DNA of 64,000 nucleotides from Polytrichum commune (lineage: Eukaryota > Streptophyta > Polytrichopsida > Polytrichales > Polytrichaceae), in contig OX485804.1 of the NCBI GenBank assembly GCA_950295325.1, positions 16,246,001 through 16,310,000 of the forward strand, written 5' to 3'. A program made the translations under genes and the position numbers. This document shows positions 34,401 to 46,774 of this stretch, one piece after another (position 1 is the first letter of the stretch; each line of letters begins with the position of its first letter). The notes below the pieces were generated by a model. The model saw only the letters and a program-made list of their open reading frames with translations. It was not told the DNA's origin and ran no database searches.

Positions 34401-37400
34401 TGTTGTGTGTTGAAGATAACGGGGTTGCCTGTCATCCGGAGGAGGTGCAATGGCAAGGCCCAAATGATCTACACCATCATGAAATCGTAAGCAATTACAT
34501 GAGAAACCATATACAATAATATCAATTCCGACCAATTTTATGAGCTTTGCCATGGAAGCATTCATATTTTCGTTCGCCACACACATATTGATAAGACCCT
34601 AAACCCTAAACCCTTGAACTCTCTCTATATTAAGTAATCTTTTGACACTCCAACTTCTGGGGACGTTTTGGAGTAATTGTTGTTTTCTATTTTAAGAGTC
34701 ATACTTACAACTATTCGGTCAATGGTCAGCAGTCCTTAACCTCGCCAAAGTTAGAAACACAAACAATCATTTTGAGACGGCGGGAGTGGTTTAGTTCTTG
34801 TACCTCCAACAAGGCTTCCTCCTCACCAATCTTGTTGTTGGAAAGGTCAAGCAACTGCAAGCTCTTGCATTCCTGGGAGCAAAGGAAATACTAATTGCTC
34901 AATACTAATTGTCAATCGCCCATGCAGTGCCACCAACACTAAATGTATACTTAGTGTTACTTGTTACTTCTTAGAAACGTTTTGGGTATTCTAGAGTTCC
35001 AATCTTGCAATTTACTGTCATTCACTAACTGACTTTTCATCCAAATTTCAATCACCCATGACGGTATTTGTAAACTTATTCATAAGTAGTGTCCTTAGAA
35101 AAAAATTACAACAATGTCATAAAATACCATACACTAGTAGAAAACTATGCCAAAAAGAACCAACTTCATGCAGTCGCTAAACGACTGTAGATTCATTTTT
35201 TTAGTTTAGCAACTGAAATGTTTAAAAAAATCGGGGTGTGTAATGTACCGTTGGAAAGGTCTTGAAACTACCTTTTCAACAGTATATTACACGCCCCACA
35301 ATTTTTAAAATTACAGTCGCAAAACAAACAAACAAACAAACAACATTCTATAGTTGTTCAATGACTACAGATCAAGCCGGTCAAAAGAACTGCAACCGAT
35401 TCCAACTACGATTGTTATGGCCATAATTTTCTCCTAGTAATATGACACCGAATACAATGTTGAATGTATGAATATTTTTAGTATTATGAGCACAAGATGT
35501 AGATTACATGTACCAACAAGTGTATGAGATCTGCACAGCTTTGGATCCTATTCCCCGACAAATTCAAGTGACGCAACTTCACACAATGAGCCAAACCTGT
35601 CACAGTTGCAATCTGTCCCATAATCACCATAAACATTGACCCCCCCCCAAAAAAAAACAAAGAAGAAGTTAAAATAAAGAGTCAATCTGTGCCCTTTGAT
35701 GCATGCGAAACTACACCGTTCATGGTATTTAGTGTCACATACACTCTTTGCAAAGGGCCTAAACTAGATGCCAGGAGATCTCAAAGTGTCACATCTGCTA
35801 ATTTTCAATATGATACTATTCATCAACATAAAGAAAATTTCAAACTGAAAATTTATTTACATTCTGACATATAGTGTAGCACGTTGGCATACTTGCCATG
35901 ATAGTTTTGCGATGATAGTATGCAGGGGGAAGAGATATTATTGAGCTCACTAATGGCAAGTGTCATGTGTTTACATTTTAGTGTGCAAGAGGAAGATATT
36001 CGTGAGGGTATGAATGTCAAGTGCCATTAGTGTACACTTTAGTCGACTCGTAGACCATCGTGTAACATAGACGTACACCTCATAACACTGTTGGACATAC
36101 TCATGCCAAGATGTTAGTAGGCATGCTTGAACACCTCGTATCAGGACGTGACACTATTGGTGAAGTTGATGAACATTAGTGTAACCTAGCATACGCCTCA
36201 ACACAAAGTAAGTGACACTATTACACACGTGACACTAAATACCATGAACGGTGTGTAACTTTGGGCGGGGATTTGGGGCACTCAAATGTGTTCGTTGTGT
36301 TAATGCTTCAAGATTCAAAAGGTCCATTTTCTTGTTGAACACGCCACAAGATTTTACTTTATTTTTTCAAAGAGTTTCAAACAAAAAATGTGAAAATTGT
36401 ATGAAATATCAACTCGTTTATTGATTACATTTCTCCAATAAGTCCAAAGCAAATATGTGTGTGGTGTTCCTTTGTCATAGTTTAATCTAGTTGTAGTTTT
36501 AATGTCAATGACCAAATATAAAATGACTTTACTACTTCTCATGTAGGTCATGCAATGGTAGCCTCAAACATCTAAGCATTGAGGTTTATCTATTCAAAGC
36601 TCCTTGCACATGAGCATACACGAATGTGTATACATGTACAAAGGAGGTGTAAAATGTTGCAACCACGGGGAGTTCACTCTATTGTCAAGTTGAACATCAC
36701 GTGCGAATAAAGTTTGCTACCCCTATATTACATGCCATAGATAATTTTAACATTTATGATATTTTTCTACATATACTTAATCATTGATAATATCTTTTGT
36801 ATATATTTTTTGAAAATTTTAGTCATCTTCATTTTGTGTAGTAATTGTTTTAGCTCAATTCTATGTCATTCTAGTTAGAAATGGTATGTTTTATTAAAAA
36901 TAAAAAAATAAAAATCATCAAATTTGGTTACCATTTTCTACTGTGTAATAGGTACCGTGTATATCTACTCATGAAAAAGCATTGATAAAAGTTTGACCCA
37001 TTTTGGTGATAATTATGTAAAAAGTAAGATTTTTTTACATATAAAGTGTTCGCACGTGGTTGTTCAACTTTACAATGGAGTGACCTGTTGCAACATGAGT
37101 GCTTGTATTGGCTTCCGAGAACTCAAGCCAATGTTCAATGAGATGATCCACATTTTAGCCCTACAATTATGTGAACTTGCACACTTTGTTGATTGTATTA
37201 GAATGGACATTTGTGACCTCATTTTCAAGATTCATAGTCAAGAGGAAAAAAATTTACCACGTTGTCTGCAAGATCAAGAACTTCGAGGTTTCTCAAGGTA
37301 TCCAAACCTTCCACAACTTCTATTGCATTCTGCGATTTAATGCACAATTTAACCCAATTACTCGATTTTCTTGTTGACCCCTAAATGATGATTCTAGTCA

Positions 37401-38770
37401 AATTAGGGATTGCATTTTCTTCGACTCTTCAAAGCACCATTCATGTAGATCATGCTAACCCAAACACAACTTCAATCATCAACATCATTGTGATCATAAA
37501 TCCAAAGCTAGGTATTAAGTTCATGGTATTTGAATGGTGTGCATATTCCTTGCCTGGTTCAAATACAAACACCGAAGGTTGACAAGTGGTTCCAAATTCT
37601 CAATTTTTGACACAGCTGTAAAGACCTCATGCCAACAACATATTTCAATCTTACATGTCCGTTGTGTTAAGCATTTGGATAACAGGCTCACATTCATGCC
37701 AGTACAATGTACGGGCGTAATTTTTCTTTTCTTTTCTTTTCAATCTTACATGCGCGTGAAGTAATGCATAGGGGAGTAAGAATTTGATGGGATAAATTGA
37801 ATAACTCGTTCAAAATATAACAGAACTCCTCATGTCACGTATGGAGAAAACATTATGCGCTCCACATGAAGTTTTTTTTAGGGTGGACCGCTCATTCCAC
37901 CACATCTAGCTTATTTAACAAATGTCAATTGACCCAACTTATGGGTTATCCATTCTCTTATTTACAAATAATGTGCATAATTTCTTCCCCTTGCAATATA
38001 ATATTAGGGAATCGTAGTAGGGTGAGTCCACCTTCCAATCCACCCAATCGCAATGACATATTGCAATTTTGTCATAATTTGGATTGCTTTGTTTGACATT
38101 CTCGTCTTAGTAATAAAAGTCATGTTTTACAACGTGTAGGTGTGACATGTACCATTGCATTCGAGGTATATAGTGCGCAAACCAATGTATTCATCCAAGT
38201 TTTGTATCCTCAAAATTCCCTACATCTCATTGGACTTCAATGATCAATATACCTTGACAACATAGATGTTGGACTCAAGATGATTTTGTTTCTCTCGATT
38301 CTTACTCGCATAATGTTCTCAACAATAAATGGCCAAATTTGGATCGTGCAATAAAGATGTCCTCATCTTCAAATTCAAGTGGCCAACATGCAACGTTCAG
38401 TCAATATCATTACAAAATACACTTTAGGGTTTTATATATTTATCGTGCTAATTCAACCTTTATATTGTGATATGTTCTATGTTGAATCAACAAGTAAATC
38501 AACTTATGTTGCACCCTTTGAAGCCTTATAACTACAAAATCTAGAAACAAAACAGTTAAATTGCAACCCTATGGTTTAAGTGAGGCGAATCAACTAGGTA
38601 TAGGAATGGATACAAAGAATTTTATTGTAGTAGTTGGACTAGGGAATGTATGTGATATGTGGACACACAAAATGTGATTGATGAGTTTGAGTGCAATCAT
38701 GGTGAAATTTACAATGTATACCTTCTGGTGAAGATGGATGATTTCATTGAGCTCAGGGCAAGAAGAATAC
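31440..38770 (-). CDS. DNAAF1: DNAAF1/ODA7-like dynein arm assembly factor (partial exon set)
   Basis: Seven - strand exons fit the leucine-rich-repeat protein DNAAF1 (LRRC50/ODA7), a cytosolic factor for preassembly of ciliary dynein arms. They are 38770-38722 (SSCPELNEIIHLHQK, the N-terminal helix before the LRRs), 37329-37258 (GLDTLRNLEVLDLADN), 35612-35514 (GLAHCVKLRHLNLSGNRI), 34872-34804 (ECKSLQLLDLSNNKIGEEEA), 34468-34367 (MTGNPV, HYRKRTI), 32614-32537 (LNYLDESPIFENER, LAEAW) and 31641 to about 31443 (RDERPVKFDSHLTW, QAEKRKQEE). All introns examined have GT-AG ends and the last six exons are phase 0. The exon(s) for the first LRRs, expected between 38722 and 37329, were not found, so this may be incomplete or decaying. 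Introns carry several transposons. Confidence 0.72.
33269..33740. mobile_element. TIR element with 8-bp target duplication in a DNAAF1-like intron
   Basis: The termini are CCCGGGTACGCAACTCCC and GGGAGTTGCGTACCCGGG, followed inward by TATTATA and its complement with one mismatch. ATATTGAG flanks both sides (33261-33268 and 33741-33748). The element is 472 bp long, AT-rich and non-coding. An 8-bp duplication suggests a hAT-type element, but the ends are not the usual CAGGG. The family is left open. Confidence 0.85.
34090..34315 (-). repeat. Dispersed repeat R1, copy 3 (inverted)
   Basis: Reverse complement of 15286-15510, for example GTAGGATATTTTGATGCTGA, AATCAGGGAGACTCTACTA and CAACTTGTATTCCTCATCAT. 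It lies in an intron of the DNAAF1-like gene. The relative of the GGTGTGAAAC repeat (33990-34030) lies just to its left, as it also lies near R1 at 15-17 kb. The two therefore probably belong to one element. Confidence 0.6.
34590..34613. repeat. Short interstitial telomere-like repeat
   Basis: The sequence ACCCTAAACCCTAAACCCTT is three units of the plant telomere repeat, in an intron of the DNAAF1-like gene. It is too short to indicate a former chromosome end. Confidence 0.7.
34631..34786. mobile_element. Degenerate Stowaway-like MITE fragment
   Basis: The right end CAATCATTTTGAGACGGCGGGAG and the internal GTTAGAAACAC and TTTTAAGAGTCATACTTACA match the element at 3619-3903 in altered order and orientation. 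The left end is lost. It lies in an intron between two leucine-rich-repeat exons. Confidence 0.6.
35132..35439. mobile_element. CACTA-type MITE
   Basis: The left end is CACTAGTAGAAAACTATGCC. The right end GGCCATAATTTTCTCCTAGTA is its imperfect complement with the terminal base changed. The 3-bp duplication ATA flanks it (35129-35131 and 35440-35442). Inside is a second hairpin (GGTGTGTAATGTACCGTTGG against CAACAGTATATTACACGCCC) and an AAAC microsatellite. CACTA ends with a 3-bp duplication define the superfamily. Confidence 0.78.
35706..36262. mobile_element. Probable TIR element in a DNAAF1-like intron
   Basis: CACCGTTCATGGTATTTAGT at the left is the exact complement of ACTAAATACCATGAACGGTG at the right, extended by several further matching bases. 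The enclosed sequence repeats phrases such as GGCAAGTGTCATG and TAGTGTACACTTTAGT. No target duplication could be defined. Confidence 0.6.
36263..37257. other. Intron DNA of the DNAAF1-like gene
   Basis: AT-rich. A + frame around 37090-37230 (CIGFRELKPMFNEMIHI) overlaps the - exon region and is probably a shadow. Confidence 0.35.
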
Positions 38771-39800
38771 CTACAACCCACTTGCAAATCGCCCACATCA
38801 TCAATACATGGAACCTCAAAGTTGATCATGAATCCTATGAGCATAACTTTCATTATCATATTTCCAAAGGTATTCATCATTTCTTTACTTGTTTGCATTT
38901 GTTTGCATGTCACAAGCACTATGATATGTACCTGCAAATTGAAATTCTCTTTCTGGTGCATTAAGTCTCCCCACATTAGTTTTTTAACATCAAGTGGCTC
39001 ATACAAGTGAAGGGTTCCTACTACTCAAATATTAATGCCTTGTCAAGCCTACCCCATAGAGTTACTCAACCCCTTTCCACATCTTTGTTTGGGCTAGGAA
39101 TATAATGGGCATTGTGTCTGCAACCAATGGAGCCCATGTATAGTGTAGTGTCACAAATATAGAAAGAGAACAAAAGCATGGAGTTGAATAATGTTGTATC
39201 CTTCAAGAGACACGGAATTATGGTTTTGAGGGAGGGAAGCATACATCTTCAAGTCTTTGCACAATCTCTTGAGCGATTTGGGAGTGATTTCGAAGTGTGC
39301 ATTGTCCATCATGCCTTGCTCGTGTTGATCATGTGTTTGCAGACTATTGTGTACCAAGGGGACCCCTAAACACATTGAGCGTCAGGATTGAACATGCTCA
39401 CATTCACCGACACTGAACACACTACTTATTACCCAATTCCATAAAGATGACTTGAATGATCCATAAGTAGGATAAGGAGTGAGCCAACATTATATCATAA
39501 ATGTATTTTGATGTCTCTGCCAACCCTCTCATGGCATGAATCGTATGTTTCCTCCAGTTATGCCTACTTTGAGTGCATAAATGGTTAGATTATTCCCTTC
39601 TAAACTGATTAGGTTTTTAGCCAATAAACATGAATTCGCAACGTTTCCAACGAACATGGACACGACATGTGGCCTAACAATGGATTTGTGCCAAACCTCA
39701 CAAGTGAGTCCGCCAACACCCTAGAGTAAGAGCAAGTCCATCCGTTGTCATATTTGTATCCACATAAGTGAATTTTTACGTTGGGAAGTTTTGTTGTGAA
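38771..39800. other. Intergenic DNA upstream of the DNAAF1-like gene
   Basis: The N-terminal exons before 38770 are not resolved. The protein start of the DNAAF1-like gene should lie to the right of this point on -, but I could not choose a start codon. Confidence 0.35.
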
Positions 39801-39890
39801 GGTTTCCACCTATGAATGTATCCGCATTTGAATGCAAAAAGTGGATGTCACCATCCACTTTTGACCAACAAAGTGAGCTTGTTCTTTGTC

Positions 39891-40097
39891 ACCGCAAACT
39901 CTCAACAAGCAATAAGTAGTGCGTTGAGGCGAGCATTGGCCAAAAATGCCGCCGTGGATATTGTGGGTGAAGCGATGTTGGGATTGGTCGGGGCAGGGGA
40001 CTTTAACTGCATTGTTATTTCGGGTGATGCCAAGTGGCAGTGTTTGCAATCCCCGTATTCAAAAGATGGCGAGGGTAACTGCCAGACTAAGAAATGA
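39891..40097 (+). CDS. Unrecognised coding-like fragment
   Basis: A GC-richer + frame reads ALRRALAKNAAVDIVGEAML and GDFNCIVISGDAKWQ before a stop at 40095. The composition (Ala, Gly, Asp) differs from random frames here. I do not recognise a family. It could be an exon fragment or an old gene relic. Confidence 0.25.
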   Translation, partial: TANSQQAISSALRRALAKNAAVDIVGEAMLGLVGAGDFNCIVISGDAKWQCLQSPYSKDGEGNCQTKK

Positions 40098-40248
40098 CAT
40101 GATCTCAATAGGGATTGGTTGCCTCTTCTCCTTCCATTGCCTCGAAAACGATCGGTAGAGATTGAGATGTCGAACTAAAAGAAATTAAAGAAATGAACGC
40201 AATGATCATTGAGATTGTTGTGAGCATGGGAGCAACCCTAGTTTGGAA

Positions 40249-40292
40249 TTTTGTCCACAATTGATGTGTTTGCACATCAATTGTGGACAAAG
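40249..40292. repeat. Perfect short palindrome
   Basis: TTGTCCACAATTGATGTG, a 4-base loop TTTG, then CACATCAATTGTGGACAA. The arms match perfectly, giving a strong hairpin. It is outside any recognised gene; its role is unknown. Confidence 0.85.
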
Positions 40293-40630
40293 GATTGGGA
40301 TTGGCTAGGGGGTTTGTCTTTACATGCAAACATTTGGTGATGAGGTTCAGTGGAAGAGTTGCTATAAATCGGCAGCCGTTGAGGAAAAAATAGCCGGTAA
40401 ATGAGTCACATTGGATAATGACTTCATACTAATACATATGATAAAGTTGGACACCAATGAGCTATCTACAATTCTGAATTGATGCTCAATGACAAAAGTC
40501 ACATGGCTTCGACATGAAGAGAGACCTTCGCCATGGCGACCCCAAGCCAAATTGTGTCGAGGTGGTTGCTTCACAGATGTGCACCGCTTTCAAAGGTCAA
40601 TGTGGTTGCACATGAACCCGCACCAAGGCT

Positions 40631-40853
40631 ATTGGCTTCATGATAGGCATTTCAACGTGAGCCATCTCCATAACACACTTGACCCGTAGCATGTCAAAGC
40701 AATCCACTCACAATATTAGAAATGCATGGAGGCGTCCAGTGGCTTCATGATAGGCATTTCAAAGTGAGCCATCAACATAACACACACACTCGACCCGTAA
40801 CGTGCCAAAATAATCCACTACCAATATCATAAATGCATGGAGTTGTCCAATGG
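40631..40853. repeat. Tandem direct repeat, two ~110-bp units
   Basis: Both units begin GGCTTCATGATAGGCATTTC and continue with GTGAGCCATC, ATAACACAC, GACCCGTA, AATCCACT and AAATGCATGGAG. Differences are scattered. It is non-coding. Confidence 0.8.
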
Positions 40854-41046
40854 CTGCATGAAGCGGCATGTCCAACATAAAATAGACACCCCATGCGTCC
40901 CTTGTGTTGTTGCCGACGATGCCTTTTCAACAAATTCAACGAGGTTGTTGCCCGAAAGGAACATTAGAGGCATCCTTTCTCTAACTTATGTCACACAAAC
41001 GCAAACACATTGAACCCCTTTTCTTCGCAATGATTCAAGAATCTAA

Positions 41047-41408
41047 GGGCCGGTTCACACTATGGCCAAACTTCAAGATGAGAAGCGTTTCGACCAATGA
41101 AAATGCAGAAGTGTCCAAAGTCCGTCCTCTCGGCCTTCACACTAGAGGCCGAAGTCCAAAGGACGTCGCCTCCAAAAGAGCCTAGGTGGCAGCACTTTTA
41201 GGAAGATATGGCGCCAAGAGTTCGGCCTCTCGAGCCAAGTTTGGATCGAGCAAAATGCTCGACCCAAACTTCCATCGAGAGGCCGAACATTTTTAACCGT
41301 GGATTATTTTAATATAATTTTTCAACCTAAAGGCTTCTCCTCTCGACATAGTTTGGTCTAGAAAAGTGACGCTTCTCCTCTCGACTTGGGCATAGTGTGA
41401 ACCGGCCC
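41047..41408. mobile_element. PIF/Harbinger-type MITE, family B, copy 1
   Basis: Ends GGGCCGGTTCACACTATGGC and GCATAGTGTGAACCGGCCC, with TAA on the left and TAC on the right, so the 3-bp duplication is off by one base. The element is 362 bp long. The interior repeats TCTCGAC/GGCCTCTCG-type words. It has the same end type as families A and C. Confidence 0.78.
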
Positions 41409-41640
41409 TACGTTAACCAGCGTAGTTCCATGACTAGGATAAGCAAGTTAGCATGCCACTCATTCTAGTGCAGACTACACTCATTCTAGCATCCATGACT
41501 ACTAGGTCACCAATTGATACGCATAGGCAGATTTGGTTGCCACTATGAATGTCATCTGCCGAAGAGCACTAATGACGTCAAAGGGCGTTTCACAGTTAGT
41601 AACTACAGCTTGTCATAAGACATCTTAGATTGTCCACTAA

Positions 41641-42205
41641 GGGCCGCTTCACACTATGGCCGTCCAAGTCGAGAGGCCGTGGGATTGATTGAGTGGCCAA
41701 ACTTTGTTGAGAATCCAAAGAAATGAGCTGAAAATACATAGCCAATAAAATATAGTAGGTGGAGCCTTTGGCTGGGCATATTGTGAAGCCTCCAAAGTCC
41801 AAACCTTTTGCCATGAACTCACATGACCTCTCAACCTAGACAGCCATAGTGTGAAGCCTCCAAAGGCCAAGCTCAAAGTCCAAACTCAAAGAAGCATCCC
41901 ACTTCATTCCTTACTCAAAACAATCCCTTCAATCTAACGGCCAAGATCTTGTCAACAATTGATTTTTTTAATGAAAAAAAAAAATTGACAGCCTCTTGAC
42001 CATAGTTTGGGTTTCCATTCCCGTCCGACCCAAACTTCCTTCAAGAGTCCATCGCCTCCTTCAAAAAGTAATCATTTTAAATTGCGACGGCCTTTGGAGT
42101 TTGGCCATAGTGTGAAGGGTCGAGAGGCCGAACTCCTGGTTTCTTGCAATTTCATCGGTGGAAATCGACGGCCTCTCGACCTTCGGCCATAGTGTGAAGC
42201 ACCCC
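41641..42205. mobile_element. PIF/Harbinger-type MITE, family B, copy 2
   Basis: Ends GGGCCGCTTCACACTATGGC and GCCATAGTGTGAAGCACCCC, with exact TAA duplications (41638-41640 and 42206-42208). The element is 565 bp long. It contains further internal copies of GGCCATAGTGTGAAG, near 41847 and 42103, so it may be composite or carry subterminal repeats. It lies about 230 bp from copy 1. Confidence 0.82.
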
Positions 42206-42284
42206 TAACATTCTCGGCAAAAATTAGGCAAAAATTCACGGTGGACAGTCGACCAGACATATATGTTTTAGGAATTTTTTGAAT

Positions 42285-42840
42285 ACTATGCATAGTTGGA
42301 GTTACCGCTCACATGGAAGCATCAAACTCCCTCCTCTTGTGGACCAGGCAGCATGTAAGCGTAAATTTTTAGCCTTTAAACTTCAGTGCACTAAGGAATG
42401 GAGGGATAAGAGTTTCAAGGATTTGTGGGGCATGATAACTTGGAATCATGCTTTGCAAAGCACGGTACCCCAACCTCCTCATTCTTGCATAGTTAGCTTA
42501 TGTGCAATGTGTTTCTACATCGACGTGTGAGCGTGCTTTTAGTGTGCAACATTTGATCAAGACTAAAGTTAGAAATAGGTTAGGCAGTAAGAACCTCAAG
42601 GCAATGCTGCAAATTGCCTTGGAAGGGCCATATGAGGGGGTAGACGATATTATCAATGACGTTGTGCCACTTTGGAAGATTGACAGTAAGTACCATTTTT
42701 TGTATGCTAAAGCCTCTTCTTATTTGAATTCTCCTAGTACACCAAGTGTGAGTGATGTGTCTTGTTCGTTTCGTGTAGTTGACACTAACGGCAATGGTAC
42801 ACAAATTTTGTGACTTTCAATACTAACCAGCCTCCAAAAA
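42285..42840 (+). pseudogene. hAT-type transposase C-terminal remnant (frameshifted)
   Basis: The first frame (42279-42530) reads CTKEWRDKSFKDLWGMITWN. After a frameshift near 42505 the second frame continues STSTCERAFSVQHLIKTK, VRNRLGSKNLKAMLQIALEG. The wording CERAFSVQ..IKTK.RNRL is the hAT C-terminal dimerisation region, as in the zinc-finger 862-like group. The N-terminal part and BED finger are missing. It lies next to the MITE pair at 41.0-42.2 kb, but those have Harbinger-type, not hAT-type, duplications. Confidence 0.8.
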
Positions 42841-43560
42841 TACTTGGACCCTTTGTGGATCTTGTATTTTCTAAAGGCTACATCCTTGGCCCTAAGATGG
42901 TAGGGGTTTTGTTAGGTTCAACTCTTGCTAAGGATACTAAATAGACCACCAAATAAAATAAAATAAGTGAATGCCAAAATTCTTTAACTCTAAACACTTG
43001 AAAAAATAATAATAATAATAATAATAACAATGAAACTTCCACCACCAAAATACAAAACCGGCCCCATTTTAGACATTTAGGAAACTTGATAAATGAAAAA
43101 AAAGAAAATTGTCGGCCAATTTCCTAAATACATGAGGAAATGGGGGGATATCACTCTTTAGGCCCACTTCCGGGTAAAATATGATAAACCCAAGCCTAGA
43201 ACCTAGAACCTAGGAAATTATCCGTTTTCTCTACAGAACTCTCCGAACTCTGGGACCAAGCTTCGTGAAAATTGTTAAGACATGATGAATGTCATCCATT
43301 CACTCTCCGGTTCCATCCATAGCTTAGTAAGCATACCTACCCGACTGGTCCTTAATAACCACTTAAGTTACAGTAGCAATAAGGTAGATGGATGATAAAT
43401 CTAGTCACACTCTAAACCTTAACCCGAGTTAACCAATTGTCTTCACCCCTATATAATCTTAATGGAATAGAGCTCCGGCTCATTTTGTGATGCTCATACT
43501 TTGTGTTAATGCTTCTTATACTTTATGTTTTTGCTTGTCTGTCAACAAAAATGATCCCCA
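42841..43560. other. Intergenic DNA with an AAT microsatellite
   Basis: An (AAT)n run of about 8 units lies near 43003-43027. Just before it, in + frame after the hAT remnant, weak coding-like sequence (GPFVDLVFSKGYILGPKM) may be its far C-terminus. No other gene is seen. Confidence 0.45.
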
Positions 43561-43569
43561 TAGACTTCA

Positions 43570-44060
43570 TCTTGCAGTAGATTTGGGTTGTCATTTCACT
43601 TCGGCGCCTCTTCAGGATACAAGTTCTTCAAATTACTCGATACAAGAGTCCCCTACATTGCAACCTGTAGTGGCCAATTAGCCAAGCTCTTTTCAGAGGC
43701 TTTTTTTTGGGATACAAATGATGTGTTGGTTCAGCCGGTTACACATCGACATTTTCCACCTCTTCTTTGTTAATATGGGGAATGTCTTCTAAATTCCCCT
43801 ATAATGATCGGTCCTAATCTAGGTATTTTTCAAACTCAAACGGTTTATTTGGAACTAGCAGACGGTGCTCTCCGTTCATTGCCTCAAATAATCGTCTTCG
43901 ACTACTCAATCGATGTTGGTAAATATTGACAAAATCAGGGTTCCTGTTGTTCACAAAAACTTTGATGTGTCTGGGTTTCCCCACTCAATTGTGTTTTGAG
44001 AGATATTTAGAATGCCTGTACTTCGAGTTCGAGCCCCAGAACACCCTTGGGTCCAGACAG
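43570..44060. repeat. Rearranged DNAAF1-flank fragment beside RPS8 copy 1
   Basis: 43570-43740 resembles 29505-29620 in the same orientation (CTCTTCAGGATACA, CATTGCAACCTGTA, ACAAATGATG). By contrast, 43915-43960 (GACAAAATCAGGGTTCC) matches 28990-29015 in inverted orientation and 57893 in direct orientation. The same two-part arrangement lies at 51000-51250 beside RPS8 copy 2, showing that copies 1 and 2 share this junction. Confidence 0.6.
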
Positions 44061-44509
44061 ACAGACATTATTTCAGGCCAGGGAGAGTAAGACACCACAG
44101 GACACAGCTGCACATACTAACTCCTATACAACTGTAGATATTCTAGAGACCAAATACTGATTTCCACTATAGTTTCAAATTGAATCCACATGCACACCAT
44201 TCAAAGAAAGCCATGTAGAACCACCTCATTTCAAACTCCACAATTTCTATATAGTTGAATTTCTGAACACGTGTCAGACTGGAAGAGTGCGCTGACCCTG
44301 TAAGGCCCTGATAGAAATCGCCATCATCAAGGAGAATATATAGGGTACATGACAGATGAAATCCGAAAATTGACATAGAAAATAGGATAGGGTTGCAATA
44401 CACCCATATCCTCCATCCACCAGCTTAAAATATTCTCAGCCAGGAAGTTCCATCTGTGTCTATTTAAACCACAGCCTCCTGTACTACCACCTGACCACCA
44501 GATACAAGC

Positions 44510-46674
<2,165 letters not shown>

Positions 46675-46774
46675 GGTTCGCGACGAAGCTCGGAGCTTGG
46701 AAAAGAGCGAACACAAGGGCAGCCGTCTCCTTTAGGGTATGAAACCCTTCCCCCGGGCGACCCTCCGTTGCCTC

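Noticed and set aside
34590-34613. Telomere-like CCCTAAA repeats as a sign of a chromosome end or fusion
   Set aside because: There are only three units, inside an intron. Such short runs are common in plant genomes.
35320-35346. AAAC repeats as a CRISPR-like or regulatory array
   Set aside because: It is a simple microsatellite inside a CACTA-type MITE; there is no repeat-spacer pattern.
37090-37340. A 115-codon + frame (CIGFRELKPMFNEMIHI)
   Set aside because: It overlaps the - strand LRR exon at 37258-37329, which has splice sites and family fit. The + frame has neither.
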